Below, piece after piece: positions 11,409 through 23,030 of a DNA stretch of 64,000 bases (positions are counted from its first letter, which is position 1; every line of letters begins with the position of its first letter). The stretch spans positions 102,906,558-102,970,557 of the forward strand of contig OX457025.1 of assembly GCA_949752745.1 (NCBI GenBank), given 5' to 3'. Both the position numbers and the translations under genes were made by a program. Under the pieces are notes generated by a model, which was given only the letters and a program-made list of their open reading frames with translations, made no database searches and was not told where the DNA came from. The DNA is from Protula sp. h YS-2021 (lineage: Eukaryota; Annelida; Polychaeta; Sabellida; Serpulidae).

Positions 11409-13070
11409 GTGCGGAAATCAATTCTTTTGGAACTAACCTCCGGCAATGTGTGCACTGGTGTTTGTGAGTACAAGCACTCTATATCTGTAATAATGGCAGC
11501 TGATGGCGTAGAGTCCATTAAACATCTTTAAGTCATTACACGAAATAAACGGGAATTCAAGAATAGAAAGTGTCCTTAAACTTGCATAGTCTTCGCCTTC
11601 AAGTTGTGACGATTTTGTAAGAATGCTAAATACAATCTTTCATAGTCGGTAATTATGGAATTTTTCATTACGTTTTTGGTTATTTGAAGTTCTTTTGTGT
11701 AAGTCTTTTGGGTTGTAACTTGTGCTTTATTGTTGTTCCTGAAAGTCACTAAATTAATTGAATGATTGTATAACTTGGCGTTTGTTCTCTTTATTGAAGT
11801 TAGTAGGGATAGGGGGCTGTTCTGTATAAATATGGGGTATGTTCTGTATACATATCCAGAATATACATGTATGTTCTGGATACGACTTGTATAACTATAT
11901 TGGAAACCCCCTCAAACCTGTCATTATTGTCCATCCCCTCAAACCTGTTATTTATCGCCCACCCCCTCAAAGCTTCAACAGCGCATTATTTCAAAACTAC
12001 AGACCGACTTTAACCTTGTTTTCAGCAGCAAAGTATTCAGTCATCGATTTTAACCATGTTTTCAACAAAATATTTAGTGAGACTTTTAAGTTTTTATTGA
12101 TTACATCATTGATGATATCATATACTAAAAGTTTGAAACGAATATAACTTAAAAACTATTGGGTTGATTTTGTCTATAGATATGGTTTCAAACTGTGTGA
12201 AGTCAAGTGTGAAGTACTTAAAGTCTACGAGGTAATATAGAAACGCATTTGATGTTCAGACATACAGAGGACTTGTACAAAAGTGTATTTATGTTTTAAA
12301 AGGGTTTATGTTATCTTTATGATTGCTGAACTTGTTTGCCATGAACTGAAGAATATCAGCTTTGCCATTCAGACTCTTTTTTGGGACTTTGTACTCTACG
12401 GTCTCGATGCGATTAAACTGCATACAAAGTTTATTGAAAGCTGGAATAGAAGATGCAGAGATTTATGACTTTTGTTCTGCCCTCTACTATACCCGCACTG
12501 ATTTAGTAGTGTACTATCGCGTGGTAAATTATTTAACAGGCTGTATGAAAGAAGAAACTGAAAAGCAATGAACACTAATCAATAGTTCTACATACCATTT
12601 CTAAAGCGATGGAGGGTGGAAAGATAAAAGTCTGCAAGTGTAAATAAATATTATAAACAATTTATTAAAAAGAAGTTTCTTCGGTGGGAAATAGGATAAA
12701 CAGGAGTGGTTAGTTGAACGATGGTATATAGAAAACTATGGAGAGAAACATTTTATAGGTTTCTGTGGTTGAGAAAATGTAGAAGAATTTTTTGTGAAAC
12801 ATTACGATGTTATAAAACATTTGTTATGTGATATATATCAACCAATATGATGATTGCTGCTGTTATAGATATAGTTGCAAACTGTATGAAGTACTTATTC
12901 TGCAAGGTGAATTTGCTGTTCAGACGTTGATGGATGTGGACTACAAAAAATGCATTCATGCTTTAAAATTAGTACCACCTTAGCCATGAAGCATGACAAA
13001 AGTGAGAGACATTCCGCTCAGCTAGAAAACAAGCACTCCTTTTAATCTGAGACGCCATGTGGACAGACAT
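11409..13070. other. Intergenic; short local duplications
   Basis: No gene recognised. Around 11,905-11,975 a CCCCTCAAACCTGT unit is repeated three times. The stretches near 12,165-12,300 and 12,850-12,970 are diverged copies of each other (shared pieces such as GATATGGTTTCAAACTG and TTATGTTTTAAAA). Confidence 0.4.
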
Positions 13071-13078
13071 CATTTCAA

Positions 13079-13086
13079 TATATAAG
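13079..13086 (+). promoter_or_regulatory. TATA box upstream of the 13.3-kb ORF
   Basis: TATATAAG lies about 240 bp before the ATG at 13,324. A GC-richer stretch follows where a start site would fall (about 13,110). The motif is clear; promoter activity is inferred. Confidence 0.4.
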
Positions 13087-13323
13087 TCGCACCTGAGCTC
13101 CGGAGCTGAGTATTAGTGCAGCAGTGCAGTACACACCATAGTCATGACGTAGAACTGTATCACTGTACTTCGTTCGTGAAGTGTGCGTATAGCTGAAAAT
13201 GTAGCCAATTGATTGTTGAAACTTTTATGTCAAAATAGATTTTGGGAATTTCCCGCCAGGCGGTGTATAACCAGGGCGCTCTGCAATTTAGTTTAGCATA
13301 CGTGTAGACGTTGACCAGTAAAC

Positions 13324-13602
13324 ATGACTTATACACGAGAGCAGCAAATTTGGATAAATTTCTATGATAAAATGGCTGATGGCAAGATACTACATTCACA
13401 GAAGGGTTACTGTGTGGTAGATGACTGCATACCAGAGTACAAGGAACAAAGGGGTAGTGCCACTGGACCAAATATAACACAGGTGACACCAACACATGCT
13501 CGGGTAGAACAGGCTGAGGCTGAAGTCAAGCAAAATATCAAAGAAGCAAACAAGCCGGTTATCACAAGATCAACTAGAAGAAAAAGAAAAATTCCATATT
13601 AG
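13324..13602 (+). CDS. 92-residue lysine-rich protein of unknown function in a Polinton fragment
   Basis: An intact small ORF with codon-like composition. It has an aromatic N-terminal segment (QQIWINFYDKM), a KGYCVVDDC segment, and a highly basic C-terminal tail ending in RSTRRKRKIPY, which could serve as a nuclear-localisation or DNA-binding tail. No family is recognised. It sits 80 bp before the zinc-finger ORF and about 1.1 kb before a Polinton-type integrase, all on the same strand, so it is probably an accessory gene of the same element. Confidence 0.5.
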   Translation: MTYTREQQIWINFYDKMADGKILHSQKGYCVVDDCIPEYKEQRGSATGPNITQVTPTHARVEQAEAEVKQNIKEANKPVITRSTRRKRKIPY

Positions 13603-13683
13603 GTTACGTGACCACAAACATGTGTTTATAAGAAAGCAATATACCAACATGTTTATTTGAACATTTGATCTTGAACCGTTAAC

Positions 13684-14630
13684 ATGTCTCTGTGCCCAAA
13701 ATGCAGACAAAGATTTTCAAGAAAAGATGCAATGCTAAGACACTTGAAATCAAAGCATTCAGAAAAAATAAACCAGAGGGAAACTCTGTCACACGGGACA
13801 CACACGACCACGACCACGACCACCACGACCACCACCACAACCACCACCACCACCACCACCACCACCACCACCACCACCACCACCACCACCACCACCACCA
13901 CCACCACCACCACCACCACCACCACCACCACCACCACCACCACCACCACCACCACCACCACCACCACCACCACCACCACCACCACCACCACCACCACCCC
14001 CACCACCACCACCACGACCACCACCACCACCACCACCACCACCACCACGACCACCACCACCACGACTACCACCACCACCACCACCACCACCACGACCACC
14101 ACCACCACCACCACGACCACGACCACGACCACCACCACGATCACGACCACCACCACCACGACCACGACCACCCCCACCACCACCACCACCACCACAACCA
14201 CCACCACCACTACCACCATCACAACCACCACCACCACCACCACCACCACCACCACCACCACCACCACCACCACCACCACCATCACCATCACCATCACAAC
14301 CACCAAGAAGGTAGTAAAATGCATCGGAAAGGGTATGGAATTAAACGAAGCCGCTGATAAAGCAGGGTTAAAAATGCGAGACTCTAGTATGATAACGTTT
14401 TTTCCAGAAATATGGAACGTTACTGGGTCATTGGATTCAACTGCGCGACGGTTTAATTCATAATAAAATTTTAACCACCATTGACGATGTCGTAAAGAAA
14501 GGCTACACCGGCAAAACGGCCATAAGGCTGGCTCTGCGCCAATTTTAAAGCCAACTGGAAGACTTATTTGAAGATGACGATTCCATTGATACAGATTCCA
14601 TTATAAGTGAAGATATTATATAGGCGCAAA
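13684..14630 (+). pseudogene. C2H2 zinc-finger protein of a Polinton-like element, expanded by ACC triplets and broken
   Basis: The ORF opens with one C2H2 finger (MSLCPKCRQRFSRKDAMLRH, then H at LKSKHSE). From about residue 40 to 205 the frame is almost pure threonine, encoded by the (ACC)n tract at 13,800-14,300. It then resumes as KKVVKCIGKGMELNEAADKAG and stops at 14,463. Downstream, in a different frame with a stop, an HNKIL..IDDVV..RLALRQF..LFEDDDS segment matches the pattern of the C-terminal part of the zinc-finger protein at 56,615-57,346 (YQKIL..FVDEK..KAAIRKN..LLDNEEEDDS). The two genes therefore belong to one family: an N-terminal finger, a helical region and an acidic end. This copy is interrupted and probably inactive. 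Confidence 0.6.
13800..14300 (+). repeat. (ACC/CAC)n trinucleotide expansion, ~490 bp
   Basis: Nearly uninterrupted CAC triplets with scattered CGA, CAA and CCC variants. Read in the zinc-finger frame they give polyThr; in another plus frame polyHis; on the minus strand polyVal. Purer runs flank an interrupted centre (14,015-14,220), the usual look of an old microsatellite that still expands. Confidence 0.97.
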
Positions 14631-14658
14631 ACATATGTGACAGTTTTCATTCAAAGCA

Positions 14659-15545
14659 ATGGCACCGTGGGAAGAGTATCTCAAAGATATATACTTTGAT
14701 CCATCAAAACCAGCTGGCTTTTTAGGGTCGAAAAACTATCAATTTGTGAATAAAGACGGCAAATTCAACCTCAGCCAATACAAAAAATATTAGGAAATGG
14801 TTACCACAACAAGAACCCTACAGTTTGCAGATACCAAAAAGACTTAATTTTAAACTTCCATTGTGGTAGCCCTGATAGACAACCAATAGTCAGCTGATCT
14901 TATGGATATGGTGAAATTTTCCGAAGACAACAGTGGGTTTAAATATACACTCGTCGTGGTAGTTACTCCAAATATTTATGGCTACGCCCATTAAAGGATA
15001 GAACAGGTGTGTCTGTGGCTAAAGCATTCAAAGATATCTTTAATGAGGGAAGAATACCAAATAGAATACGCAGTGACAAGGGTCAAGAGTTTCGCGCCAA
15101 TGCCGTAAAATCTCTTAAGTAATCCAGAGACATTAAATAGCTATTTGCACAAAATGAAAACAAGGATGCAATCAGCGAAAGAGCGATTAAAACAAATCCA
15201 AAATATATAGGTATTGTACCTATAAAATTGCCTTCAAGTATATCAACCAGCTCCAGAGTTTTGCCGATGGATACAATAAAACAATACACGGGACAATAGG
15301 TATAGCTCCAAATGACGTCACTTTCGACAACGCAGAAGAAGTTCGCCTTGCCATATACTTTAGCAAAAAGCCACGACCTACTGCACAATAGCCAAGATAT
15401 AGATTCAAAAAGGGGGCAAAGTTCGAATTACACAATTTAGGAATAAATTTACACGTGAATACGATCAACAATGGAAAGGGGAGATTTTTACTATAGCACA
15501 ACGATAAACAGTACTTTGTGAAATGGCCGTATTGGCCAAAAATAG
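14659..15545 (+). pseudogene. Polinton/Maverick-type DDE integrase, frameshifted (F54H12.3-like)
   Basis: Segments in several plus frames follow the order of the Maverick integrase family often labelled 'transposon-derived protein F54H12.3'. From the ATG at 14,659 comes the N-terminal IYFDPSKPAGFLGSKNY and the LSQYKK helix, then in another frame PYSLQIPKRLNF. The catalytic core follows: ADLMDMVKF (first Asp), FKYTLVVV, RSDKGQEF (second Asp) and ISERAIKT (Glu). After that are FADGYNKTIHGTIGIAP, and a C-terminal chromodomain-region-like NKFTREYDQQWKGEIF near 15,440-15,495. At least four frameshifts or stops interrupt it, so it is inactive. It shares strand and neighbourhood with the small ORF and zinc-finger gene, which together make a Polinton fragment without polymerase, ATPase or capsid genes. 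Confidence 0.8.
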
Positions 15546-15744
15546 TTTAATAGTTGGATAAGTGCCAGTGACGTTGAGCGTATCTAATTTGTACATATGT
15601 AAATAGCCGTTGTTGGGGTTTTCTACATAATAAACTAGATTGTAGCAAAATAGCTATTGGGGAAAAATTTGGATGAAAAATATTGGAATTGACAAAACAC
15701 AGGTAGTCTTCATAAATTACACAGTAAATAATAAGAATGTTAAC

Positions 15745-15945
15745 TTCATATTCTTCTACAGACATGTTCTTTTGCAAATATGTTCTTCTACATATACGTC
15801 CTGGTGGCTTTCTGTTCACATGTTGCAGTCTTCGAGAAATTCATGATGGTTGCTTTTTAATGCTTTAATTTTATTATTGATACTCAGGCCTTCATGAATT
15901 TCTGTACATTTGTGAAACTCACTGGACATTTTGAACGTTACCTAC
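15745..15945 (+). repeat. Second copy of the 0.9-kb dispersed repeat
   Basis: The TGTTCTTTTGCAAATATG units followed by GGTGGCTTTCTGTT and then TTCTGTACATTTGTGAAAC repeat the layout seen at 885-1180. This copy has fewer repeat units and an insertion between repeats and tail. Confidence 0.6.
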
Positions 15946-16065
15946 AGTCAAAAGTCCTATACTGCCAAAAGTACTACTACCGTCAAAAGTCCTAAACTGC
16001 CAAAAGTCCTACCGTCAAATGTCCTATACTGCCAAAGGTTTTATCGCCAAAAAGCCCCATTCTGT
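15946..16065 (+). repeat. ~25-bp degenerate tandem (CCGTCAAAAGTCCTA type)
   Basis: Five imperfect alternating units reading ..CTGCCAAAAGTCCTACCGTCAAAAG.. in a row. A separate array with similar architecture (ACTCGGCCCC units) is at about 44,275-44,415. Confidence 0.65.
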
Positions 16066-17000
16066 TCCCAATTTCAAGTACTTCTTTCTTGCTTAAATAT
16101 CTTCTAAGGAAATAGAACTAATACAAAGTAGGAGAACATAGAATAGCCTTATTCTGGCACAGGAATAGTTTTAGTTATATATGTGATCCCAAATATAGTA
16201 TTATTTACGTTCAAAGTTATCTCCATCAATTTGTAAAAAGTGACCTGTAGCGGATTTGTTTTATTTTATTTTAATTTCTATTTTTTTTTCTATTTTTACG
16301 GCTTTGTTTATTTAATTAAATAATGGGAAGTTATTGGATGCACACTTTCATACTTAACACCACAAACAAGAATGTCGAATTAATTACGTATACATCATTA
16401 TGTTCTTATTCAATATTTATGACAGTAATTTTAAAAGCTTTCTTTGCTAAAGATAAAGCTGTATAATTGCCCCGCCTTTTGTTCTCATTTGTTGTTTTAC
16501 TTGATCTATGTGTAGCATATTGGTTGTTATTTTTTAGTCACATGGTAACATGCATCTCACAGCATTCAGATTCAGTAGCTGTGGTGTGTTATTATATTTT
16601 AGCAATCAGAAATACATGTATCTTTGTAGCAACATATTGTTAAGAAATATACGCTTTGTCCAACAGTTAAATATTTGCTAATTACACGAATTATGTTTAA
16701 CTTTATTTTATAAAAGATTTATGATTAATACCTTAGATTAATACCTACTTTATTTTTATATGTATTGATATTGCTTGTTCGGAATATTTTATACACAGTT
16801 GTACTTTTTTTCGAAATATTGCATGTAGTTACTACTGTCCTGTTAACTGGGACAACATTTATTCTGACTGCCTATTTTGGTACTGTTCGCTTGCCTTTTT
16901 ATTTTATTGTAGTTTTTGCTGTGGATATATTTATTATTTTCAAAGTTCTTTCGTGCGTTATTTGTGCCTTTTATTCGGCATCATCATGAGTCGCCGTTCA
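16066..17000. other. AT-rich intergenic stretch
   Basis: No gene recognised. The ORF at 16,765-16,989 is hydrophobic only because of T-rich composition and is not supported. Confidence 0.4.
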
Positions 17001-17001
17001 A

Positions 17002-17420
17002 ATGAAAAGCGCCCATCACACACAACTAAGGCACCAAAACCAAGACCCAAAATCTAGACGATACGGTCGAAAAGTTACTTTCTGTCGTCAATACACTGAG
17101 ATCGAAGGTTTCCAGTATGAAAATAAGTTAGCAGCGATCACAATACCAGATGCGATGCTATCTGCAGCAACTACTGATGATTTCCTCCCGTTACAGCCTG
17201 ATGTTATCACAACTGATGATCTTCGCCAACGAACGGATCTCAATCAACTCGCGGGATGCCTACGTGTCGGATCACCGCAAAAGTTATTGCAAGCAGTACC
17301 GTTACTTCCGGGCGGAAGACGCCTTCAATTCAGAAGATTGCTCTTAGCAGCACCAAAACACAGTCGGAGGTTCACACCACGGCCTGGTGTAGAAAATATA
17401 GCCTTGACGCGAAAACATCA
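17002..17420 (+). other. Coding-like segment interrupted by a LINE
   Basis: A plus-strand ORF of low-repeat, mixed composition (for example QYTEIEGFQYENKLAAITIPDAM). It reaches RPGVENI at about 17,380-17,400. A near-copy of that end, RRGVENI, appears at 18,083-18,105 on the far side of the LINE. It may be the upstream part of the recombinase element that follows. No family recognised. Confidence 0.3.
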
Positions 17421-18081
17421 ATCAATCACTCAATCAATTTAGGTTTATTCGTCTGACCATGAACATGGTACAAGAAAGCAAGAAGAAGTACACACCAAGG
17501 ATTCACACTACGAGGACAAAATACATATAAATGTGACGTTTATTTGAATACTCACAGTTTCACTGGACAGATAGAAAAGGCGATTCATAAAAGTACAAAA
17601 CTTATGAATTGAACTGTCTACGTACACTCTGAGGTTTAGCAAATTTAAAGCATTAATCGTTTACTAATATCTTACTTACTAAAAATATATTCCTAAACAA
17701 CTAAAACTACACAGTTTTATTTATATGTTTCAAACACAATTGTCTTTAATGATCTTTTGAACGTAAACATTTTAATCTAGTAAATGACTACATCTATATA
17801 TAATCGACGTGCACTTGGCAAGCCTTTGTCTCACATTTGAGACGTGGTCAGACCATCTGAATTTATGATCAACTATTACTCCTAAGAACTTGGTTACATA
17901 AACACGATCAATGACACATTCGTTAATGAATAATTTAGTTTTATTATTTATTGACTTAGTTAGAGAAATTATAACAATTTTCTTTTTAACATTTAGGGAT
18001 AACATATTTAATTTGAACCATATATTTAACTTTTCTAATTCCTTATTGACATTATCAAATAATATCACATAATTGTCACAA
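17418..18081 (-). mobile_element. 5'-truncated LINE fragment with RT C-terminal part
   Basis: The minus-strand ORF (17,772-18,146) carries the region just after the reverse-transcriptase core of Jockey/CR1-type LINEs: NKELEKLNIWFKLNMLSLN, a VYVTKFLGVIVD block and a WSDHVSNVRQRLAKC block. Its 3' end on the minus strand finishes in ATTG tetranucleotides (about 17,418-17,440), like the microsatellite tails of CR1/RTE elements. The 20+ bp sequences containing GTGTAGAAAATATA at 17,388 and 18,089 flank it directly and look like a target-site duplication. Confidence 0.6.
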
Positions 18082-18389
18082 CGGCGTGGTGTAGAAAATA
18101 TAACTTTTGACGAGTGCATAAAGATTAACTGCCTATATGTGCACATGTGTTATCATTGTTGGAATACGTTGAATCAGCACGTCTCCCACCCAGAAAAACT
18201 ATCAGCATCAATCAGTCATTTGATGTTATTATATGCCTCCAGTAATCCTTTTGTTTTTCTCTTGGCATTTTACAGCTGTTTACATATCATTCGTTTCTTT
18301 TCTTTCAACAGATTATTTTACAATTTTCAAGTGTCGCTTTTTACAGATCCTGTGGTTTTTCTCAACAAGCTTGACAGCAATGTTCAACA

Positions 18390-19318
18390 GTCACAAGTTT
18401 GGCGTTTTCTCATGGAACCAACAAAAACAGATGCTCTCGGATAAAAGCACTTGTTATCTTCGCACTGTTTGTTGGTTTGAAATTGTTATCCGTATCGCCT
18501 AAGAACCTTTATAGATATCTGGTGTTTTTGTCATATGCTTCAGTGCGCAATTATGTGGATGGTGTTCGCGTTTATCACGTGATTAACGGTTTTTCTTTTG
18601 ATGCGTTACCAAATGACTGTCCCGTTAATCTTGTTTTAAAAGGTCTCAAGAGGTGTTTATCGTTGTGTTCTACTCATGCATCAACCATCTCTATAGATTT
18701 ATTGTATTGAAAGAAAAACTACATGTCGACGAGTGTGATTTGTTACATAGTGTGCTATGTTGCCTGTTTCGATTTTTGCGGAAGTTTACTTTGATTACTA
18801 GCTCACAAAAAAGCATTTGATGTTTTCAAACACCTATCTCGCGGCTCTTTCATACAAATGGTTGATAGTATACTTTTACATGTTAGGTGGACTAAAACTC
18901 TGCAGCACAGTGAACAAATTTTAAAAATTCCGCTTTTATCTATCCCTGGATCACCCTTGTGTCTTGTAGCTGCTCTGCAAAAAATCTTCAAGTTAATACC
19001 GACCCCTTTAAATTCCCCAGCTTTTGTTTTTCCAGTCCACGGACAGCCGTGTACAATCACTCATGAGATTTTTGTTTTTCATCTCAAACATTTCATCACT
19101 AAATAAAGTTTTTCATCAGCACATTATACTGATCATTCATGGCGCAGATGTGGTTCTGTTTATGCGGCGTCATGTGGTGTTTCATTGCCATCCTTAATGA
19201 TGCATGGAGATTCTCCTTCCTCAGCAATTAACCCTTATCTTGACAATGATTCACAGATCCGGCATTCTGTGGTGCAGGTTATGAAAAGTAATATTTTAGG
19301 ACGGGAAAATACTTTGTA
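18390..19318 (+). pseudogene. Tyrosine recombinase remnant (DIRS/Crypton-type)
   Basis: Three frame-separated plus-strand segments keep the order of the invertebrate tyrosine-recombinase family. An N-terminal helical segment (ALFVGLKLLSVSPKNLYRYLVF, 18,430-18,530) is followed by VRNYVDGVRVYHVINGFSFD (to about 18,600). The catalytic domain has LLHVRWTKTLQHSEQILKIP (18,870-18,930) and SPAFVFPVHGQPCTIT (19,015-19,060). The HSWRRCGSVYAASCGVSLPS segment (19,135-19,190) corresponds to the H-x-x-R box, where the family usually reads HSFRRGGAT. It ends with an INPYLDN segment near the expected nucleophile Tyr. Stops and frameshifts make it non-functional. DIRS retrotransposon versus Crypton cannot be decided because no RT is adjacent. 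Confidence 0.65.
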
Positions 19319-22300
19319 AATATATATTTTTATTCGGGTATTTTTGACTCATTATGTATGCAATCCGTATAAGATATGGTTACTTAAGCTTGCCTCTATT
19401 TAGATTTCTGTCTGTAAACTGTTTGCAATACAACATTCTTATTCCTTCTTTAATTTGCCTTTTCTTGGCACCTTTTTATTTTTTGATAATTATTAATCAG
19501 TTATTTGTAACACCTATTTTTCTGTTATAAATTTGGAATATTATATATGTAAATAAAACTCAACCAAAAGAAGGTAATCTAATTTTCTTTGTAGTAGTTC
19601 GTTCATTCACAGCAAAGGAAGGGGTAATTATAATGAATAATGACTGTTGCTGAGGGGCATGCAGTGTCAGAGTTTCTGCCTCTAAATTCTAAAATAGCTA
19701 TAATTACGCCAAAACACAAATTGGTCAAAAGCGTTTCTTATCTTATGTAAATGCCATGAAAAATATTGATGCTGTAAAGTATCCCATTGTTTTAGACACA
19801 GTTTTATTGATACTAAGAGAGCTATAAGTGAAATCGACTCAATATCTACGAAACACTACACGATGTAAAAATGTAAAAGCACAAGTAATGTCATATACAG
19901 AAGACTAGTGTCCTAAAATATCTTTTGGTGTCCATTCGCGTCACTTGCTTTTATTAGACTCGGTTTGTAGATTCTCTTACAGATCTTTCAGGTTTTTATT
20001 CAAAGTATTATCTTCTCTACTGTATTTGAGATCCATGCGTGCCCATAACCTTTTTAAAATGAGTTCCAAAAGCAGAGTTCACAGTCTAAAAGCACACCAA
20101 ATTTTATCCAAATACAGATAACTCTTGAAAGTTGAGAAGAAATAGCTATAATAACATTGTATAAAGCGTTACCAATGTAGAAACAGAAGAATAGAGTCTT
20201 GTTATGTGTTCCTGTACTGGTTTGTAAGTGTAACTGCCTTTAAATCGCTATTAGTGACATAGATAGCAACTATATTTATCATATCTAAAGCGAAAAATAT
20301 TTCAAAGAAGATACAGACATGCCATCATCTTTCAGCCATGTACTATAGAAGATTCACATTTTAAATCTTTTACGGCAAATATTTGATATAGTAAATGAAA
20401 TATCTTTGCCGAATCCTATTTTAGAGTTTGATTGTAAGGTGGAAAATGAGTTTTGCAAACTCGTCAAGTCCATACCCGCAACCGAGCACCACCACGATTT
20501 AGCGTTTGTCTTTCATGTAGATGCACAGCATAAAGTTTGACAGCTGTCGCATACGTTTAACGACTTTAGAGCTTTAGAAACTGCAGTTGGACACAATTTA
20601 TGTCTTCTAAAATACTGAACGCATCCCGAAAGAAACGTGCAGTGTTTTGTGATTAATGCGTAGAAGATTTATTAATAAAAGATTTTCTTTATTTCATTCA
20701 CATGTCTGTCAATTGCAATGCAAATTAAATTTATTTTCATCCTCAATTGCAATTACATACCGAATTTTTATTACACTGATGAATTGCAATCAACAATATA
20801 CTATTATGCCCGACTACATCAAGTGACAATCCAAAGTCGATTGTTGACATAAAGTTAAAACACTTATTCAAAATGGGTAGAACCCAAGGATGTTAGAGGA
20901 TAATATTTGTTTTAACATTGAATTCATCACTTCCACCAGAAGAAAATCAAAGGTTCTTCCCGGGCATACATGAGGCTAAGATATCTTGTAAAAAGAATAT
21001 TTTTTTTATTTAGGGGCCCTTAGATAGTTTTAGTGTGACCAATTTGAGAGATTTTTAAATTGTAGAAACATTTGTCAGACGTGCTTTTACTTTATGAAGA
21101 TTAGACTTGAAATAAAGAAATAAAGGATAAATTTGTATTATTTCATTTCTTTTAATAATCCGGGTTATTCCTATTGAGTATTGTCCTGTCTTGTATTGTC
21201 TTGTCGGGTATTTTCTAGCCGGATACTTTCCTATATTTGTGGTGTGATGTATTTTGTTAAGCCAAATTTTTTTCAAGCAGTCATTCGGAAACTAATGTCC
21301 TATTTTGTACATGATATTGTCTTAGTGACACACCTATTTGTAATGCAAGTAATCATTCAACTAGTCAACCATTTACTAGATTAGCATTGCTGCGTTTTGA
21401 TCAGTGTCACAGTGTTTTTCTCCAATATATGCACCAGAAACATGGAAATATGTATTGGTATTATTTCTTGAGTTCTCTGTGATAGGAGTGGCCTGGAATT
21501 CTATTTATAGAGTGATCGTAACACCCGAGTGGATTTTATCTGTTTTATCTCTAAATAATTCTTATTAAAATGTGTTTATAACATGGATAGCGTCAGGAGT
21601 CTGTAATAATTGTGTTGCGTTTAGAATGAATACTAAACATAGCTAGTTTTTAAAATGATCTCTGTTTGTTTAGTATCTTCTGTCCAAGCATGACAAATGA
21701 TTTCAATGCGTTTTAATCACATAAATAAACTTGATTCTGATACTTACTTTCTGCCTATCACAAGAAAGAATTCTAACAATCCTAACATTATGGTGAATAG
21801 TTAGGGGTTAGTCTAAAGATCTTGCTCAATCTGTTCTAGTAATTATATCTGACTGTACCAAGAACACAAACTGCGTAATGCAATATGTGTATTTGTGTGT
21901 ATTTCAAATATTTAAACGTATTTCAAACAGGTGCAATTTATGCAGTATTGTAGGAAAATAACCAGAAAATATAACTATGTAGTGTATGCCGGGAATATAA
22001 ATTCATGGAAATTTCCAAGAAGCACGTTGTTTATGTGAGCACACTGTTCACTGAAGGAACACATTTATACAAGCACATTGTTTACTGAACAAGCATATTT
22101 TTTTCAAATAAGCACATTGGTTGATGAAGAAACACATTGTTTACATCATCATATTCTTTCCAAAGAAACATATGGTTTATATAAGCAGGTAACAGGTGAT
22201 TAAAGATCAAGTGCTTCAATTTGTATTGTAGAAAATATTTATCGATTTATCACTCGCTCTATTAACGAATACATCAGATGTTTTAGTACATTTATTAACA
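19319..22300. other. Intergenic, ~3 kb with no recognised gene
   Basis: AT-rich DNA with short ORFs only. A plus-frame stretch near 20,430-20,520 (EFCKLVKSIPATEHHHDLAFVF) looks a little coding-like but matches nothing I recognise. Short repeats containing AAGCACATTGTTTA lie at 22,020-22,180. Confidence 0.4.
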
Positions 22301-22315
22301 CAAGAGACGGAAAAA

Positions 22316-23030
22316 ATGTTAGTCCACGCATTGATCATATCTCGCATTGACTATTGCAACAGTGTGTTTACCGGCCTTCAGAAGTGTTATTTATATCAAA
22401 TTCAACAGATAATGAATGCTGCAGCACGTGTTATTTATAATGTGCCGCGATGTGAGAATGTCACACCATTTCTAAAAAGTCTCTTTTGTTTACCGGTAGA
22501 AAAACGTTGTGAATTTAAAACTCTTTTTTTATTTTTTAAATCTATTCACGGTCTAGCACCGGGATATCTGCAAGATCGTATTCAGCGGTACTTTTCAAGC
22601 CGGACACTGAGATCAGCCGATGAGCTTTTATTATATGTACTTAACCGCTGTGGTTTAAAACCAAAAGACTTACTATACGTATATTGTTTGACGTTTAGAC
22701 CAATACTTGAATATGCGGCACAGGTCTGGCACCCCGGTTTTACACAAGTGCTTGAAAATCAGACTGAGCAAATTAAAAAAGGGCCGTACGGATTGCTTTT
22801 CCATATCTCTCCTATGATAGAGCTAAACGCTAAAGGCCAGGTTGCCTAAGAATAGCTATGACCAAAAGCCTTTTTGTTAAATCCCAGGATCCTGCAAATA
22901 AATTAAACAAGATTCTCCCAAGCCCACGTACTCCATGCTTTAGCACAAGGAGCCAAAAAAGCTTCCCCTCCAATGTGCTGAACAGAACGCTACAGGAATA
23001 GTTTCGTGCCATATTGCCTCCATCATTTCA
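22316..23030 (+). pseudogene. Chimeric LINE reverse-transcriptase C-terminal fragments
   Basis: The 177-residue ORF at 22,316-22,849 joins two different LINE C-terminal regions in frame. Residues 1 to about 105 follow the CR1/L2 pattern: SRIDYCNSVFTGL, QIMNAAARVIYNVPR, LPVEKRCEFK, IHGLAPGYL, LRSADELL. From about residue 107 a second, unrelated LINE type starts at an equivalent point (LKPKDLLYVYCLTFRPILEYAAQVWHPG, 28 residues in the genome). Its continuation after the stop, in another frame, gives DPANKLNKILPSPRTPCFST near 22,890-22,945. The join is at about 22,625-22,645. No RT catalytic core is present, so neither part is active. Confidence 0.65.

Noticed and set aside
13653..14357. PolyVal and polyHis proteins of over 220 residues
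   Set aside because: These are other-frame readings of the ACC/CAC microsatellite in the zinc-finger relic.
16765..16989. Small multi-pass membrane protein
   Set aside because: Hydrophobicity follows from T-rich DNA; no start context or conserved motif supports a gene.
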